This document shows positions 1-8,457 of a stretch of DNA of 64,000 bases, in pieces. The stretch is from Corynebacterium meitnerae (GTDB taxonomy: Bacteria > Actinomycetota > Actinomycetes > Mycobacteriales > Mycobacteriaceae), in the NCBI RefSeq assembly GCF_027570075.1, contig NZ_JAKMUS010000008.1:1-64000 (forward strand). The letters are read 5' to 3'. Numbering within the stretch: position 1 is the first letter of the stretch; each line of letters begins with the position of its first letter. The notes below the pieces were generated by a model that had not been told where the DNA came from, searched no databases, and saw only the letters and a program-made list of their open reading frames with translations. The position numbers were made by a program, and so were the translations under genes.

Positions 1-47
1 AATAACGATTTCCTGTAGCACTTCGGGGAGTCCGTCGCGGGCAGACG

Positions 48-58
48 CCCAGACCGCC
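48..58. repeat. Left copy of 11-bp direct repeat flanking the IS
   Basis: CCCAGACCGCC at 48-58 is identical to 1481-1491 on the other side of the insertion sequence. IS256 elements usually duplicate 8-9 bp, so part of the 11-base identity may be chance or may mean the ends are misjudged. Confidence 0.6.
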
Positions 59-1480
59 GGTCAAGTCCCGTGTAGTGGTGTAGCGGTTTGTGCTTTCGGC
101 TCGGTATGAAGTTTGGGGTTGTGGTCAGGCGGTTAGTTGGTGGTGGTCGCCATGATCACCTCCTGGGTGGTGCATGAGGTGTTTGGTGTGTTCGAGTGCC
201 GATAGTGACATGTAGCGCTTTTGCTGGATCCAATCGTCGTGCTGCTCTGCGAGGACTGCACCGACAAGCCGAATGATGGATTCACGGTTCGGGAAGATGC
301 CCACAACGTCGGTGCGCCGGCGGATCTCCCGGTTGAGCCGCTCGGTGGGGTTGTTTGACCATACTTTCGTCCAGACTGGTTTCGGCGCTGCGGTAAACGC
401 CAAGATCTCATCGAGTGATTCCTCCAAATACGCCGCAACCTGCGGGAATTTCGGTTCCAGTAGGTCGACGACCTCGCGGGCTTGAGCCCAGGTGGATGCG
501 GCGTCAGGTTGTTGGAAGATCGTCTGGAACATCGCAGAGACCATCGGCCACTGCATTTTGGGGACTTTCTCGTAGAGGTTCTTCGCGAAATGGGTGCGGC
601 ACCGCTGCCAGGAGGCATCAGGCAGCACTTCGGAAATGGCGTGCTGGATGCCTTCGTGGGCGTCACTGGTGATAAGGAAGACACCGCGAAGCCCGCGAGC
701 TTTTAAGTCCTGGAAGAAGCCTTTCCACGATGCGTTGGATTCCGCGGTGGCGACGTGCATGCCGAGCATTTCGCGATACCCGTCGGCGTTGACCCCGGTG
801 GCCAGCAGCACTGAGCATTTGACTACCCGGCCGCCTTCGCGCACTTTGATCGTCAACGCGTCGCAGGACAGGTAGGCGTACCCGCCGGGGTCGAGTGGGC
901 GGTTTCTGAAGTCTGCGACCATCTCGTCGAGTTCTTCCGACATGCGCGAGACTTGTGATTTCGACATGTTGGAAATCCCAAGGGTTGCCACCAGATCGTT
1001 CATCCTGCGGGTAGAAACCCCTTTGAGATAGCACGTGGCAATCACGGTCGATAGTGCCCGTTCTGCTCGTGAGCGGCGCTCTAACAGCCAATCTGGGAAG
1101 AACGCGCCGTGGCGCAGCTTTGGTACTGCCACGTCGATCGTGCCGACACGGGTGTCGAGGTCGCGGTGGCGGTACCCGTTGCGGTGGTTGACCCGCTCGG
1201 TAGAAGTGACGCCGTATTCAGCGCCGCAGACGGTGTCAGCCTGGGCGGAGAGGATCTGGTTGATAAACCCTTGCAGCATCTGCCGCATCAGATCCGGCGA
1301 CGCTTGGGCGAGCAGATCGTCCAGATAGGTTGTCGGGTCGATAGAATGCGGTGCAGCGGTCATCGTCATGTTCCTTTCGGTGAGATGTGGAAGTTGAGTC
1401 GAAAGGTTACTGGCGGTGGCCGCCCCACTATTTCCTAGGGTCCACCATCAGCAAGCGTTACACCACACTAAGGGACGCAA
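59..1480 (-). mobile_element. IS256-family insertion sequence
   Basis: This is a complete-looking insertion sequence of about 1.4 kb carrying one intact transposase gene. Imperfect terminal inverted repeats can be aligned from 65-82 (GTCCCGTGTAGTGGTGTA) with the complement of 1459-1476 (14 of 18 identical), and the similarity runs further inward. An exact 11-base direct repeat, CCCAGACCGCC, lies outside both ends (48-58 and 1481-1491), which suggests a target duplication. The exact termini are uncertain by a few bases because the gap between direct and inverted repeat differs (6 versus 4 bases). The element lies 3' of the tRNA-Ala gene and does not interrupt a recognisable gene. Confidence 0.85.
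125..1369 (-). CDS. IS256-family (mutator type) transposase
   Basis: This 414-residue protein has the usual length of an intact IS256-type transposase. The DDE catalytic residues can be placed: Asp in YLSCDALTIK (about residue 168), Asp in LITSDAHEG (about 238), and Glu in NNPTERLNREIRRR (about 343), the last being the most conserved block of the family. The N-terminal part carries the expected VCGAEYG...RNGYRHR and VPKLRHGAFFP blocks. No frameshift or stop is seen, so the element may be active. It catalyses cut-and-paste or copy-out transposition of its own element. Its start follows a purine-rich site (GAAAGGAAC in transcript sense) just upstream. Confidence 0.95.
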   Translation of the reverse strand: MTMTAAPHSIDPTTYLDDLLAQASPDLMRQMLQGFINQILSAQADTVCGAEYGVTSTERVNHRNGYRHRDLDTRVGTIDVAVPKLRHGAFFPDWLLERRSRAERALSTVIATCYLKGVSTRRMNDLVATLGISNMSKSQVSRMSEELDEMVADFRNRPLDPGGYAYLSCDALTIKVREGGRVVKCSVLLATGVNADGYREMLGMHVATAESNASWKGFFQDLKARGLRGVFLITSDAHEGIQHAISEVLPDASWQRCRTHFAKNLYEKVPKMQWPMVSAMFQTIFQQPDAASTWAQAREVVDLLEPKFPQVAAYLEESLDEILAFTAAPKPVWTKVWSNNPTERLNREIRRRTDVVGIFPNRESIIRLVGAVLAEQHDDWIQQKRYMSLSALEHTKHLMHHPGGDHGDHHQLTA

Positions 1481-1491
1481 CCCAGACCGCC
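1481..1491. repeat. Right copy of 11-bp direct repeat flanking the IS
   Basis: CCCAGACCGCC, the partner of 48-58. Joining the two flanks at this repeat gives a plausible empty site. Confidence 0.6.
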
Positions 1492-1499
1492 AAGGACGC

Positions 1500-1529
1500 C
1501 TGCCCTCAACTCCGGAGAGTTGCGGGCAG
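1500..1529. other. Strong hairpin in the gap between IS and tRNA-Ala
   Basis: Arms 1500-1512 (CTGCCCTCAACTC) and 1517-1529 pair with a single mismatch around a CGGA loop. No T-run follows on either strand, so it is not a standard intrinsic terminator. It could be a structured remnant or part of the tRNA transcript end. No gene is seen between 1481 and 1664. Confidence 0.5.
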
Positions 1530-1664
1530 TCCTGGGATTTTAGAGGGCTTTTCGCACAACTCCCGAGAATCGTGCACAGCATCGTGCACAACGGCCTCGA
1601 CGGAGCACAAGGGAGCAATGCGAAAACCCGCCAGCCGATCACGGCTGACGGGTTCCACGTCCTG

Positions 1665-1737
1665 TGGAGCATAGGAGAATCGAACTCCTGACCTCCTCCT
1701 TGCAAGGGAGGCGCTCTACCAATTGAGCTAATGCCCC
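1665..1737 (-). tRNA. tRNA-Ala (anticodon TGC)
   Basis: In transcript sense the gene begins GGGGCATTAGCTC and ends with an acceptor strand ATGCTCC plus discriminator A. The anticodon loop reads CTTGCAA (TGC) and the T-arm contains GTTCGATTC. The seven-base acceptor stem pairs with one G-U. It lies 12 bases downstream of tRNA-Ile and is probably cotranscribed with it. The gyrA - tRNA-Ile - tRNA-Ala order is typical of corynebacteria and mycobacteria. Confidence 0.97.
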
Positions 1738-1749
1738 TTTGTTCCGAAC

Positions 1750-1826
1750 TGGTGGGCCTAGCAAGAATCGAACTTGCGACCTCATCGTTATCAGCGATGC
1801 GCTCTAACCGACTGAGCTATAGGCCC
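1750..1826 (-). tRNA. tRNA-Ile (anticodon GAT)
   Basis: In transcript sense the gene begins GGGCCTATAGCTCAG, has the anticodon loop CTGATAA (GAT), a T-arm GTTCGATTC, and ends in TAGGCCCA followed by a genomically encoded CCA (1750-1752 on the plus strand read TGG). The acceptor stem pairs perfectly. It is downstream of gyrA and DUF3566 on the same strand. Confidence 0.97.
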
Positions 1827-1916
1827 GCTCGGAACTTCTAGAACATTACCCAGACGACCTATACAAACACAAATCGCCTGGGTAACGGCCCTTTTTACCG
1901 CTCAACAAAAACGTGT

Positions 1917-2258
1917 TTAACGGTAGTCAGTGAGCTCTACTTCCACGCCGCCAACAAGCCCGGTCAGAGCGTTGTAGAGGAAGGCGGTGAGCGGGGCCAC
2001 GAGCGCCACGAACACCACGCCAATGGCGCCGAAGAGGGCGGCGATGGCGAGGACGAACGGGAAGTCGATGGCCGTGTCACCACCCACACCGCTGATCAGG
2101 GAGTTCATGGACGCGACGACGCCAGCGGCGTCGACGGCCATGTACAGAACTGATACCGCGATGAGCCACGCAGCGAAGCCGATGAGCGCCATGCAGATAC
2201 CAATTTTGAAGGCGCTCATCGGGCGGACCTTCGTCACTGTCACGTTGCGTGCGGCCAT
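1917..2258 (-). CDS. DUF3566 membrane protein downstream of gyrA
   Basis: This 113-residue protein has two long hydrophobic segments (about residues 17-45 and 66-96) separated by a Gly/Asp-containing loop, and ends in VEVELTDYR. The pattern and the position directly behind gyrA (3-base gap) match the actinobacterial DUF3566 family, whose mycobacterial member also follows gyrA. The function is not established; a link to the division machinery or envelope is only suggested by its conserved neighbourhood. It is surely cotranscribed with gyrA. Confidence 0.9.
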   Translation of the reverse strand: MAARNVTVTKVRPMSAFKIGICMALIGFAAWLIAVSVLYMAVDAAGVVASMNSLISGVGGDTAIDFPFVLAIAALFGAIGVVFVALVAPLTAFLYNALTGLVGGVEVELTDYR

Positions 2259-2261
2259 GCG

Positions 2262-4808
2262 TTACTCCTCAGTCTCCGCCGGAGCAGAACCAGCCACGTC
2301 CTCGAGCGTCTTCTCGCCCTTGGCCACGGCGGTTGCTTCCTCTTCGCCTTCGTCTTCGACGTTGACGTCGATGGCCAGGAGGTCCACACCGTCGTTCAGG
2401 TCCACGAGGCGAACACCCATGGTGGCGCGGGAGGACGGGCGGATCTGGTTGACTTCGGTGCGGATGACACCGCCGGCGGAGGTGATGGCGAAGATCTGGT
2501 CGTCTTCTTCCACTGCCAGGGCGCCGATGAGCTTGCCGCGCTTCGGGGTGTACTTGAAGGTCATGACACCCAGGCCACCGCGGCCCTGCGGGGAGTATTC
2601 CTCGATCGGGGTGCGCTTGCCGTAGCCGCCGGAGGTAGCTACGAGGAGGTAGTCGCCGTCCTTGACGGTGGTCATCGCCAGCAGCTGGTCGTCGCCGCGG
2701 AAGCGCATGCCCTTGACACCGGCGGTTGCGCGGCCCATCGGGCGGAGCTGGTCATTGTCCGCGGTGAAGCGGATGGCCTGACCCTGCTCAGAGACAAGCA
2801 GGATGTCACTGTCTTCGCTGACCAGGGATGCGCCGATGAGGGCGTCGCCTTCGTTGAGGTTGATGGCGATGAGGCCGGCGGAGCGCGCGGACTCGTAGTC
2901 GGTCAGGCGGGACTTCTTCACACGACCATCGCGGGTGGCCAGGACCAGGTACGGGGCGTCCTGGTAGGTCTGGATCTGGATGATCTGGGCGATCTTCTCC
3001 TCCGGCTGGAATTCCAGCAGGTTTGCCACGTGCTGGCCACGTGCGGTGCGGCCGGCCTCCGGCAGTTCGTACGCCTTCAACCTATAAACACGGCCGAAGT
3101 TGGTGAAGAAGAGGATCCAGTCGTGGGTGGAGCAGATGAAGAAGTTCTTCACCACGTCGTCCTGCTTCAGCTCAGCTCCGCGCACGCCCTTGCCGCCGCG
3201 CTTCTGCGACTTGTAGGCATCCACCTTGGTGCGCTTTGCGTAGCCGGTAGAAGTAATGGTCACCACGACGTTTTCGCGTGCGATGAGGTCTTCCTCGGTC
3301 ACATCACCGGTTGCGGCGACGATTTGGGTGCGGCGTTCATCGCCATGCTTATCGACGACCTCCGCCAGCTCCTCTGCCACAATCGCCCGCTGGCGCTCCG
3401 GCTTGGCCAGGATGTCTTTGTAGTCGGCGATCTCGGCCTCAATAGCGGCCAAGTCATCCACGATCTTCTGGCGTTCCAGGGCTGCCAGGCGGCGCAGCTG
3501 CATGGCGAGGATGGCGTCGGCTTGGACCTCGTCGACGTCGAGAAGCTTCATCAGGCCTGCGCGTGCTTCGTCGACCGTTGGGGAACGGCGAATGAGCGCG
3601 ATGACCTCATCGAGCATGTCCAGTGCCTTCACCAGGCCGCGCAGGATGTGCGCGCGCTTTTCCGCTTCGTCGAGGCGGAACTGGGTACGGCGGACGATGA
3701 CCTCGATCTGGTGCGCCACGTAGTAGCGCAGCATCTGGTCGAGGCGGAGGGTGCGCGGCACGCCGTCCACAAGCGAGAGCATGTTGGCGCTGAAGTTGGA
3801 CTCGAGCGGCGAGTGCTTGTACAGGTTGTTCAGCACAACGCGCGGCACGGCGTCGCGCTTGAGGGTGATGACGATGCGCATGCCTACGCGGTCAGACGAC
3901 TCGTCCTCGATCTTGGAGATGCCGGTGAGCTTGCCCGTGGAGACCTGCTCAGCGATGCCGGAGATGAAGTTATCCGGGTTGACGTTGTACGGCAGCTCCG
4001 TGATCACGATGACCTGGCGCGTGCCCACTTCCTCAATCTCGCTGACACCGCGCATGCGGATGGAACCGCGGCCGGTGGTGTAGGCATCCTTGATGCCCTG
4101 GTCACCGACGATGAGGCCGGCGGTGGGGAAATCCGGGCCCTTGACGCGTTCCATGCACGCGTCCAGGGTGGCCTTCTCATCCGCGTCGTAGTTGTCCAGG
4201 ATCCAGTAGATGGCCTCCGCCAGCTCGCCCAGGTTGTGCGGCGGGATGTTGGTGGCCATACCCACGGCGATACCGGAAGAGCCGTTGAGCAGCAGATTTG
4301 GCACACGGGACGGGAGCACGTCCGGCTCTTGCGCCTTGCCGTCATAGTTCGGGGAGAAGTCCACGGCGTTCTCACGGATATCGCGCACCATCTCCATGGA
4401 CAGCGGCGTCATCTTGCACTCCGTGTAACGCATAGCTGCCGGGCCGTCATTACCGCGGGAGCCGAAGTTACCCTGGCCGTCTACCAGCGGGTAACGCATG
4501 ACCCACGGCTGGGCGAGGCGCACCAGCGTGTCATAAATAGCGGAGTCACCGTGCGGGTGGAACTGACCCATCGTGTCAGACACCGGGCGCGCGGACTTTA
4601 CATAAGAACGCTCCGGGCGGTAGCCGGAGTCATACATTGCGTAGATGATGCGGCGGTGCACCGGCTTCATGCCGTCGCGCACGTCAGGCAGTGCGCGGCC
4701 GACGATGACGCTCATTGCGTAGTCGATGTAGCTGGTCTGCATCTCCTCATTGATGTCAATGGGGAGGATGCGGTCGCCGAGCTCACCGCCGAAAATATCG
4801 TCACTCAA
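2262..4808 (-). CDS. gyrA: DNA gyrase subunit A
   Basis: This 848-residue protein is the A subunit of the A2B2 type II topoisomerase that introduces negative supercoils. The catalytic tyrosine is in AAMRYTECK (Tyr128). The quinolone-determining region reads [10 protein letters not shown], with Ser89 and Asp93 in the positions of E. coli Ser83 and Asp87, so it is wild type. The GyrA-box QKRGGKG of the C-terminal beta-pinwheel is present, and the tail is acidic. The start is TTG, since the residues [14 protein letters not shown] fit the family N-terminus and no ATG is available. A copy of CGTCGATAAGC lies in the codons for VVDKHGDE. gyrA and gyrB are separated here by about 13 kb, unlike in mycobacteria. 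Confidence 0.98.
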   Translation of the reverse strand: MSDDIFGGELGDRILPIDINEEMQTSYIDYAMSVIVGRALPDVRDGMKPVHRRIIYAMYDSGYRPERSYVKSARPVSDTMGQFHPHGDSAIYDTLVRLAQPWVMRYPLVDGQGNFGSRGNDGPAAMRYTECKMTPLSMEMVRDIRENAVDFSPNYDGKAQEPDVLPSRVPNLLLNGSSGIAVGMATNIPPHNLGELAEAIYWILDNYDADEKATLDACMERVKGPDFPTAGLIVGDQGIKDAYTTGRGSIRMRGVSEIEEVGTRQVIVITELPYNVNPDNFISGIAEQVSTGKLTGISKIEDESSDRVGMRIVITLKRDAVPRVVLNNLYKHSPLESNFSANMLSLVDGVPRTLRLDQMLRYYVAHQIEVIVRRTQFRLDEAEKRAHILRGLVKALDMLDEVIALIRRSPTVDEARAGLMKLLDVDEVQADAILAMQLRRLAALERQKIVDDLAAIEAEIADYKDILAKPERQRAIVAEELAEVVDKHGDERRTQIVAATGDVTEEDLIARENVVVTITSTGYAKRTKVDAYKSQKRGGKGVRGAELKQDDVVKNFFICSTHDWILFFTNFGRVYRLKAYELPEAGRTARGQHVANLLEFQPEEKIAQIIQIQTYQDAPYLVLATRDGRVKKSRLTDYESARSAGLIAINLNEGDALIGASLVSEDSDILLVSEQGQAIRFTADNDQLRPMGRATAGVKGMRFRGDDQLLAMTTVKDGDYLLVATSGGYGKRTPIEEYSPQGRGGLGVMTFKYTPKRGKLIGALAVEEDDQIFAITSAGGVIRTEVNQIRPSSRATMGVRLVDLNDGVDLLAIDVNVEDEGEEEATAVAKGEKTLEDVAGSAPAETEE

Positions 4809-4884
4809 GGTGTTGGCCTTTCAGTTAGAGATAGATCCTCTACGCAGTTTACGCGCCTTTAGCGCCTTTCGGCCCGTGCCATGC

Positions 4885-4901
4885 GGTATCAGAGTGATAC
4901 C
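4885..4901 (+). promoter_or_regulatory. Palindromic operator overlapping a -10 element
   Basis: GGTATCA-GAG-TGATACC is a perfect 7-base inverted repeat. TGATAC (4895-4900) is a good -10 hexamer nine bases before the ATG at 4910, so the transcript would be leaderless. A ribbon-helix-helix protein encoded directly downstream is the obvious candidate to bind it and repress its own promoter. The functional assignment is inferred. Confidence 0.55.
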
Positions 4902-4909
4902 ATCACCCC

Positions 4910-5134
4910 ATGGCTATGACCCTCAGGTTGTCCACTGAAGAGGACCGCGCCCTTGTCCTGCTCGCCAGCGCGTGGGGCTGCAGCAAGCAAGAAGCCGCGA
5001 AGCGCTCCATCGCCATTGCCGCGAGCAGATTGCTTGACGACGCCGCCGTGCACTCCCTCGCCCAGGAGACCATCCCCGGCCGCCCCGCCCTGGCCGCCCG
5101 CATCCGCCGGGCGCGACCGCATGAGGCGGAGTAG
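4910..5134 (+). CDS. Ribbon-helix-helix (CopG-like) DNA-binding protein, putative antitoxin
   Basis: This 74-residue protein starts MAMTLRLSTEEDRALVLLA: a short beta strand (TLRLS) followed by two helices (EEDRALVLLASAWG, SKQEAAKRSIAIAAS), the standard ribbon-helix-helix pattern. The C-terminal half is Ala/Arg rich and could contact a partner. It sits 28 bases upstream of a Doc-like gene on the same strand, has a palindrome at its own promoter, and is divergent from gyrA. That layout is the usual one for a toxin-antitoxin operon with an autorepressing antitoxin. The start at 4910 is supported by the -10 element nine bases upstream. Confidence 0.75.
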   Translation: MAMTLRLSTEEDRALVLLASAWGCSKQEAAKRSIAIAASRLLDDAAVHSLAQETIPGRPALAARIRRARPHEAE

Positions 5135-5162
5135 GGGCTGACTAGAGGCTAAGCAGAAACCA

Positions 5163-5420
5163 ATGACTCCCCTGTCCCCCGAACAACTCCTCATCATCGC
5201 CGACGAAGCGTGCGCGAAGTGGTCCACCACCGTGCGCAGCTTCTCCGCCATCTGCGCTGCCGCCGCCATTCCCGGCGCGCGCATTGAGGGCATCCCGGTC
5301 TTCGACTCCCCCACCGCTGCCGCTGCCGCCCTGGCCCGCGGCATCGAACGCCTGGAACCTCTCACCGCCCACAATAAGGAATTCGCCATCGTCGCCGCGG
5401 AGATTTACCTGCGGCGCTGA
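5163..5420 (+). CDS. Small Doc-like protein lacking the catalytic Fic residues
   Basis: The 85-residue product aligns by eye with the core of Doc toxins: LSPEQLLIIADEA at the start, a central IPGARIEGIPVF-like turn, and a final helix PLTAHNKEFAIVAAEIYLRR. In Doc/Fic proteins the last block carries HxFx(D/E)GNKR, where His is the catalytic base. Here only the Asn-Lys pair remains; the His, the acidic residue and the final Arg are replaced. Doc phosphorylates EF-Tu in characterised systems, but this protein probably cannot do that chemistry by the known route. It follows a ribbon-helix-helix gene by 28 bases and is probably its partner. Confidence 0.6.
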   Translation: MTPLSPEQLLIIADEACAKWSTTVRSFSAICAAAAIPGARIEGIPVFDSPTAAAAALARGIERLEPLTAHNKEFAIVAAEIYLRR

Positions 5421-5512
5421 CGCTGAACCGCCAACAGGAACACGCCTCACACCGTGTCTTTTCCACGGAAATAGATTCCATGTCATGAAACCACCGTGAA
5501 AGTTGTAAGCTT

Positions 5513-5540
5513 TTGCTTGTAAAAACCTTGGCACTATATC
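5513..5540 (+). promoter_or_regulatory. Candidate sigma-A promoter for the Rib-repeat protein
   Basis: TTGCTT (5513-5518), a 16-base spacer and TATATC (5535-5540) lie 26 bases before the chosen ATG at 5567. A GGAAGGA ribosome site lies between them. Confidence 0.5.
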
Positions 5541-5566
5541 TCCCTTTCCGGGAAGGAAGCATTTTT

Positions 5567-7621
5567 ATGAAGCTCCGCTCTTACACCGTCGCTCTGGCCA
5601 CCACCGCCGCTCTCGTAGGCGCTGGCCTGGCCGTCCCCTCCGCCTTTGCGGACAACATCACCTCCGCCACCCCCACCGCCGCTACCGCCGCCGCCCCGTC
5701 CGCACCCGTGGACGGTTTTTCTTGGCCCAACGTTGAGGTTGTCGCCGGTGATGAGGTGACCATTAAGCCATCCAAGGAGGCTACGGATGACTACCGCTTC
5801 AGCGGCATCAAGGATGCCCACGGCTGGACCTTCACCTACGACAACAAGACTGGCATCTTCACTGCAAAGGCCCCAGTCGATGCACGTCCGGGTCAGGCGA
5901 TCACCATCACCACGGAGGTGTCCAAGCTCAACGCCGACAAGACCAAGTGGGAAGTAATCGGCACGTACAAGCACACCGTCACCGTGATTGAAGGTGGCAA
6001 CAACCACGCCAACACCCACGAGGTCACCTACGACAAGCTGACCGTCAAGGAGAAGCAGTCCGCCACCGCGAACCGCAAGGGCGATGTTCCCGCTGGCACG
6101 ACGTACGCCATTGAGAAGAAGTCCGATCACATCAATGCCACCGTGGACGAAAACGGCAACATCACCGTCACCCCGCACGCGGATACCGGCGCTGGCTCCA
6201 CCGCCTACGTGCACCTGAAGATCACCTACCCGGACACGTCCTACGAGTACACCAACCTCTCAGTCATCGTTGCTGACAAGGATGGCAACACCACCCCGCA
6301 CAAGGACCGCGACAACGCCAAGTACGACCCGGAGTGGGCACCGTCCACTGACCTCAACGGCAACGCTGGCGTTCCCACCACCGCGAAGCAGACCAAGGAC
6401 GTCCCTGCCGGCACGAAGTTCGCCATCGTCCCGAAGTTCGCCGAAAACATCGCCGAAATCCTTGAGACCTCCTTCAACGACAAGGGCGACCTCACCGTCA
6501 CCCCGAAGGCGCCGCTGAAGGGCGATACCAAGATTGAGTTCCCGGTGGATATCACCTACCCGGACAAGTCCTCTGAGCAGAAGCTGGTCACCTTCAAGGT
6601 GGTCACGGGGGGCAAGTGGGATTCCCAGAAGACCACCATCATCTACCCGGACATCACCACCCCCGCCGACCAGCCCGGCACCTCCACCCCGCAGAGCGAC
6701 GCCCCCAAGGGCACCACCTTCGCCCTCAACGCCAAAGCCCCCAAGGGCTGGACCATCAACGTGGACAAGACCACCGGCAAGGTCACCGTCACCGCACCGA
6801 AGAACAGCCCCGCCGGCCTCACCGCCGAGCTCCCCATCAAGGCCACCTTCCCCGACGGCAGCTCCAAGGCCTACAACGTCAAGTTCACAACCACGGAGCC
6901 CAAGAACAAGCTTGCCGACGCCCACAAGGTCACCTACCCCGACAACACCAACGTTGAAGCCGGCAAGTCCGCCACCATCACCCCGACCGTGACCCCGGCC
7001 GCACCGGCGGGCACCAAGTTCGTTGGCCCGAACCAGGACAAAGACGGTGTGAAGATCTCCACCGACGAGAAGACCGGTGCCATCACCGTCGAGAGCAGCA
7101 AGGTTGGTACCGAACTCACCATCCCAGTCACCATCCAATTCCCCGACGGCACCACCAAGAAGGTGAAAGTGAAGGCCACCATCACGAAGCCGACCACCAC
7201 CAAGCCGTCCGAGCCATCCGAGCCCACCAAGCCGAGTGAACCGTCTGAGCCGAGCCAGCCGACGGAGCCCACTAAGCCATCGGAGCCCACGGAGCCAAGC
7301 GAGCCGACCGAGCCCACCAAGCCGAGTGAACCGTCTGAGCCGAGCCAGCCGACGGAACCGACCAAGCCATCGGATCCGACGGAACCGACTAAGCCCACCG
7401 AGCCCACCAAGCCGACCGAGCCGACTAAGCCGACGGAACCCACCAAGGACCCGAAGCCGACGGAGGACTCTAAGCCGACGGACACCAATAAGCCGGACTC
7501 TTCCGCTGAGGGCTCGTCCACGGGCGGAATCATCGGCATCGTGTTGCTGATCCTGGGTCTGCTGGGTGGTCTGGGCTTTGGTGTGTGGAACTGGATGAAC
7601 AATAACGGGATGCCCCGTTAG
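5567..7621 (+). CDS. Secreted Rib-repeat surface protein with Pro/Thr/Glu/Lys stalk
   Basis: This 684-residue protein begins with a signal peptide (KLRSYTVALATTAALVGAG ... ADN). Five successive beta-rich modules of about 90-100 residues follow. They contain the Rib-like phrases PAGTTYAI, GNITVTP, ITYPD and FPDGS, as in Rib/alpha-like repeats of Gram-positive adhesins. Residues about 560-650 are a degenerate EPTKPSEP/EPSQPTEP stalk that probably spans the cell wall. A single C-terminal membrane helix (GGIIGIVLLILGLLGGLGFGVW) and a short tail end the protein, with no LPXTG sorting signal. The start at 5567 is chosen because it begins the signal peptide and has a GGAAGGA site. Host contact or cell-cell adhesion is inferred. 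Confidence 0.85.
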   Translation: MKLRSYTVALATTAALVGAGLAVPSAFADNITSATPTAATAAAPSAPVDGFSWPNVEVVAGDEVTIKPSKEATDDYRFSGIKDAHGWTFTYDNKTGIFTAKAPVDARPGQAITITTEVSKLNADKTKWEVIGTYKHTVTVIEGGNNHANTHEVTYDKLTVKEKQSATANRKGDVPAGTTYAIEKKSDHINATVDENGNITVTPHADTGAGSTAYVHLKITYPDTSYEYTNLSVIVADKDGNTTPHKDRDNAKYDPEWAPSTDLNGNAGVPTTAKQTKDVPAGTKFAIVPKFAENIAEILETSFNDKGDLTVTPKAPLKGDTKIEFPVDITYPDKSSEQKLVTFKVVTGGKWDSQKTTIIYPDITTPADQPGTSTPQSDAPKGTTFALNAKAPKGWTINVDKTTGKVTVTAPKNSPAGLTAELPIKATFPDGSSKAYNVKFTTTEPKNKLADAHKVTYPDNTNVEAGKSATITPTVTPAAPAGTKFVGPNQDKDGVKISTDEKTGAITVESSKVGTELTIPVTIQFPDGTTKKVKVKATITKPTTTKPSEPSEPTKPSEPSEPSQPTEPTKPSEPTEPSEPTEPTKPSEPSEPSQPTEPTKPSDPTEPTKPTEPTKPTEPTKPTEPTKDPKPTEDSKPTDTNKPDSSAEGSSTGGIIGIVLLILGLLGGLGFGVWNWMNNNGMPR

Positions 7622-7659
7622 TTCTCCTGATGGTCAGTTTCAGCGGTAAGATTCCCGGC

Positions 7660-8007
7660 ATGAAGAAGCTCACGTCTGTTGCGATGGCAGTTGCACTGTC
7701 CACGTCCCTTCTCGTGGCCCCCGATGCGGTGGCCGCGGATGGGTCTAGTGGTTCCCCGACGAATTCGGTGAGGGAGAACAAGGACAACGCCGACGCGATC
7801 CCTGATGGGTATGAGGTGCCGGAGCCGCCAACCTTCGGCAAGGCCTACACCGGCTCGGCACCTCTGTCGCTGTTCCTAGCATTCGCAGCAACGGCAGCAG
7901 TGCTGGGTGTCATCGCACAGTTCCCGCCGATTAAGGCGCAATTGCAGCGCTGGGACGCGGAATTCCAGAAGCGGCTTGAGGCATTCAAGCAGCAGGGAAC
8001 AAACTAA
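7660..8007 (+). CDS. Small secreted protein with C-terminal membrane helix
   Basis: The 115-residue product has a signal peptide (MKKLTSVAMAVALSTSLLVAPDAVA), a short polar middle rich in Ser, Asn, Asp and Pro, a hydrophobic segment LSLFLAFAATAAVLGVIAQF, and an amphipathic tail ending KQQGTN. The design (signal peptide, short exposed part, one late hydrophobic helix) is the same as in the six tandem genes at 45.8-48.9 kb, although the residues differ. It starts 38 bases after the Rib-repeat gene and is probably cotranscribed. The frame stays open after its TAA and encodes a Cys-rich stretch (see 8041). Function unknown. Confidence 0.75.
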   Translation: MKKLTSVAMAVALSTSLLVAPDAVAADGSSGSPTNSVRENKDNADAIPDGYEVPEPPTFGKAYTGSAPLSLFLAFAATAAVLGVIAQFPPIKAQLQRWDAEFQKRLEAFKQQGTN

Positions 8008-8040
8008 ACCCTCGTCCGTTTCGACGAACCAGACCCTCGT

Positions 8041-8115
8041 GTGGCATACCCACCGGGGGTCTGTTACATTTGTGGCTGTTGTGGTTGCAGTGGCAATTGT
8101 GGTTACAGCAACTAG
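8041..8115 (+). other. Cys-dense 24-codon ORF in frame behind the secreted protein
   Basis: A GTG-started reading frame of 24 codons encodes a peptide containing CYICGCCGCSGNC, six Cys in 13 residues. It lies in the same frame as the preceding gene: reading through the TAA at 8005-8007 would add 35 residues ending in this Cys-rich tail. It could be the lost 3' end of that gene, a recoded extension, a Cys-sensing leader peptide, or chance in a GTG/TGT-rich stretch. No ribosome site is obvious before the GTG. Confidence 0.3.
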
Positions 8116-8201
8116 CGGTAGCTCTTGAACACAGAGCACCCCGTGCGGATGACCGAAGCAAGACTGTGGCGGAAGAACTGCAACACATATTCCTCAGGGA
8201 T

Positions 8202-8250
8202 AAGGGGATAAGCCCCCGCGTATGAAAGCGGGCGTGCTTATCCCCTTTCT
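8202..8250 (+). terminator. Intrinsic terminator
   Basis: A long stem has outer arms AAGGGGATAAGC (8202-8213) and GCTTATCCCCTT (8236-8247), an inner CCCGC/GCGGG stem, and TCTT after it. It lies 195 bases behind the stop of the small secreted protein, so the message would include the Cys-rich stretch. Between it and the riboswitch the only other structure seen is an 8-bp hairpin, GCTCTTAA/TTAAGAGC (8347-8372). Confidence 0.8.
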
Positions 8251-8457
8251 TCAATCCCAGAAACAGCCCATGGCAGCACGCTGCCCAGCCCCGCCTGCCC
8301 AGAGCTCCGGAATATCGTGCACAACCCTCCGTAAAACGCCAGGACTGCTCTTAACTCCCGAGACTTAAGAGCAACCACACCGCCGCACAGCCCCCAACCA
8401 TCCACCCCCACCCCGAAACCAACCCGCCAATCCCCCGGTGGGGTAGCTTGGAACTCG

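Noticed and set aside
3030..4862. 610-codon frame antisense to gyrA, and similar frames antisense to gyrB (17989-20127) and dnaN (23039-24295)
   Set aside because: High-GC third-position shadows of well-identified genes; no domain recognisable.
4889..5389. Minus-strand frame covering the ribbon-helix-helix and Doc-like genes
   Set aside because: Its product has no recognisable fold, whereas the plus-strand frames have clear folds, a promoter and an operator.
7190..7500. Regular repeats that might be a CRISPR array
   Set aside because: They encode an in-frame Pro/Thr/Ser/Glu/Lys stalk with no unique spacers; simple coding repeats.
8301..8330. GTGCAC palindromes considered as regulator operators for thiD
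   Set aside because: thiD already has a complete TPP riboswitch and the palindrome is over 130 bases upstream with no promoter placed near it.
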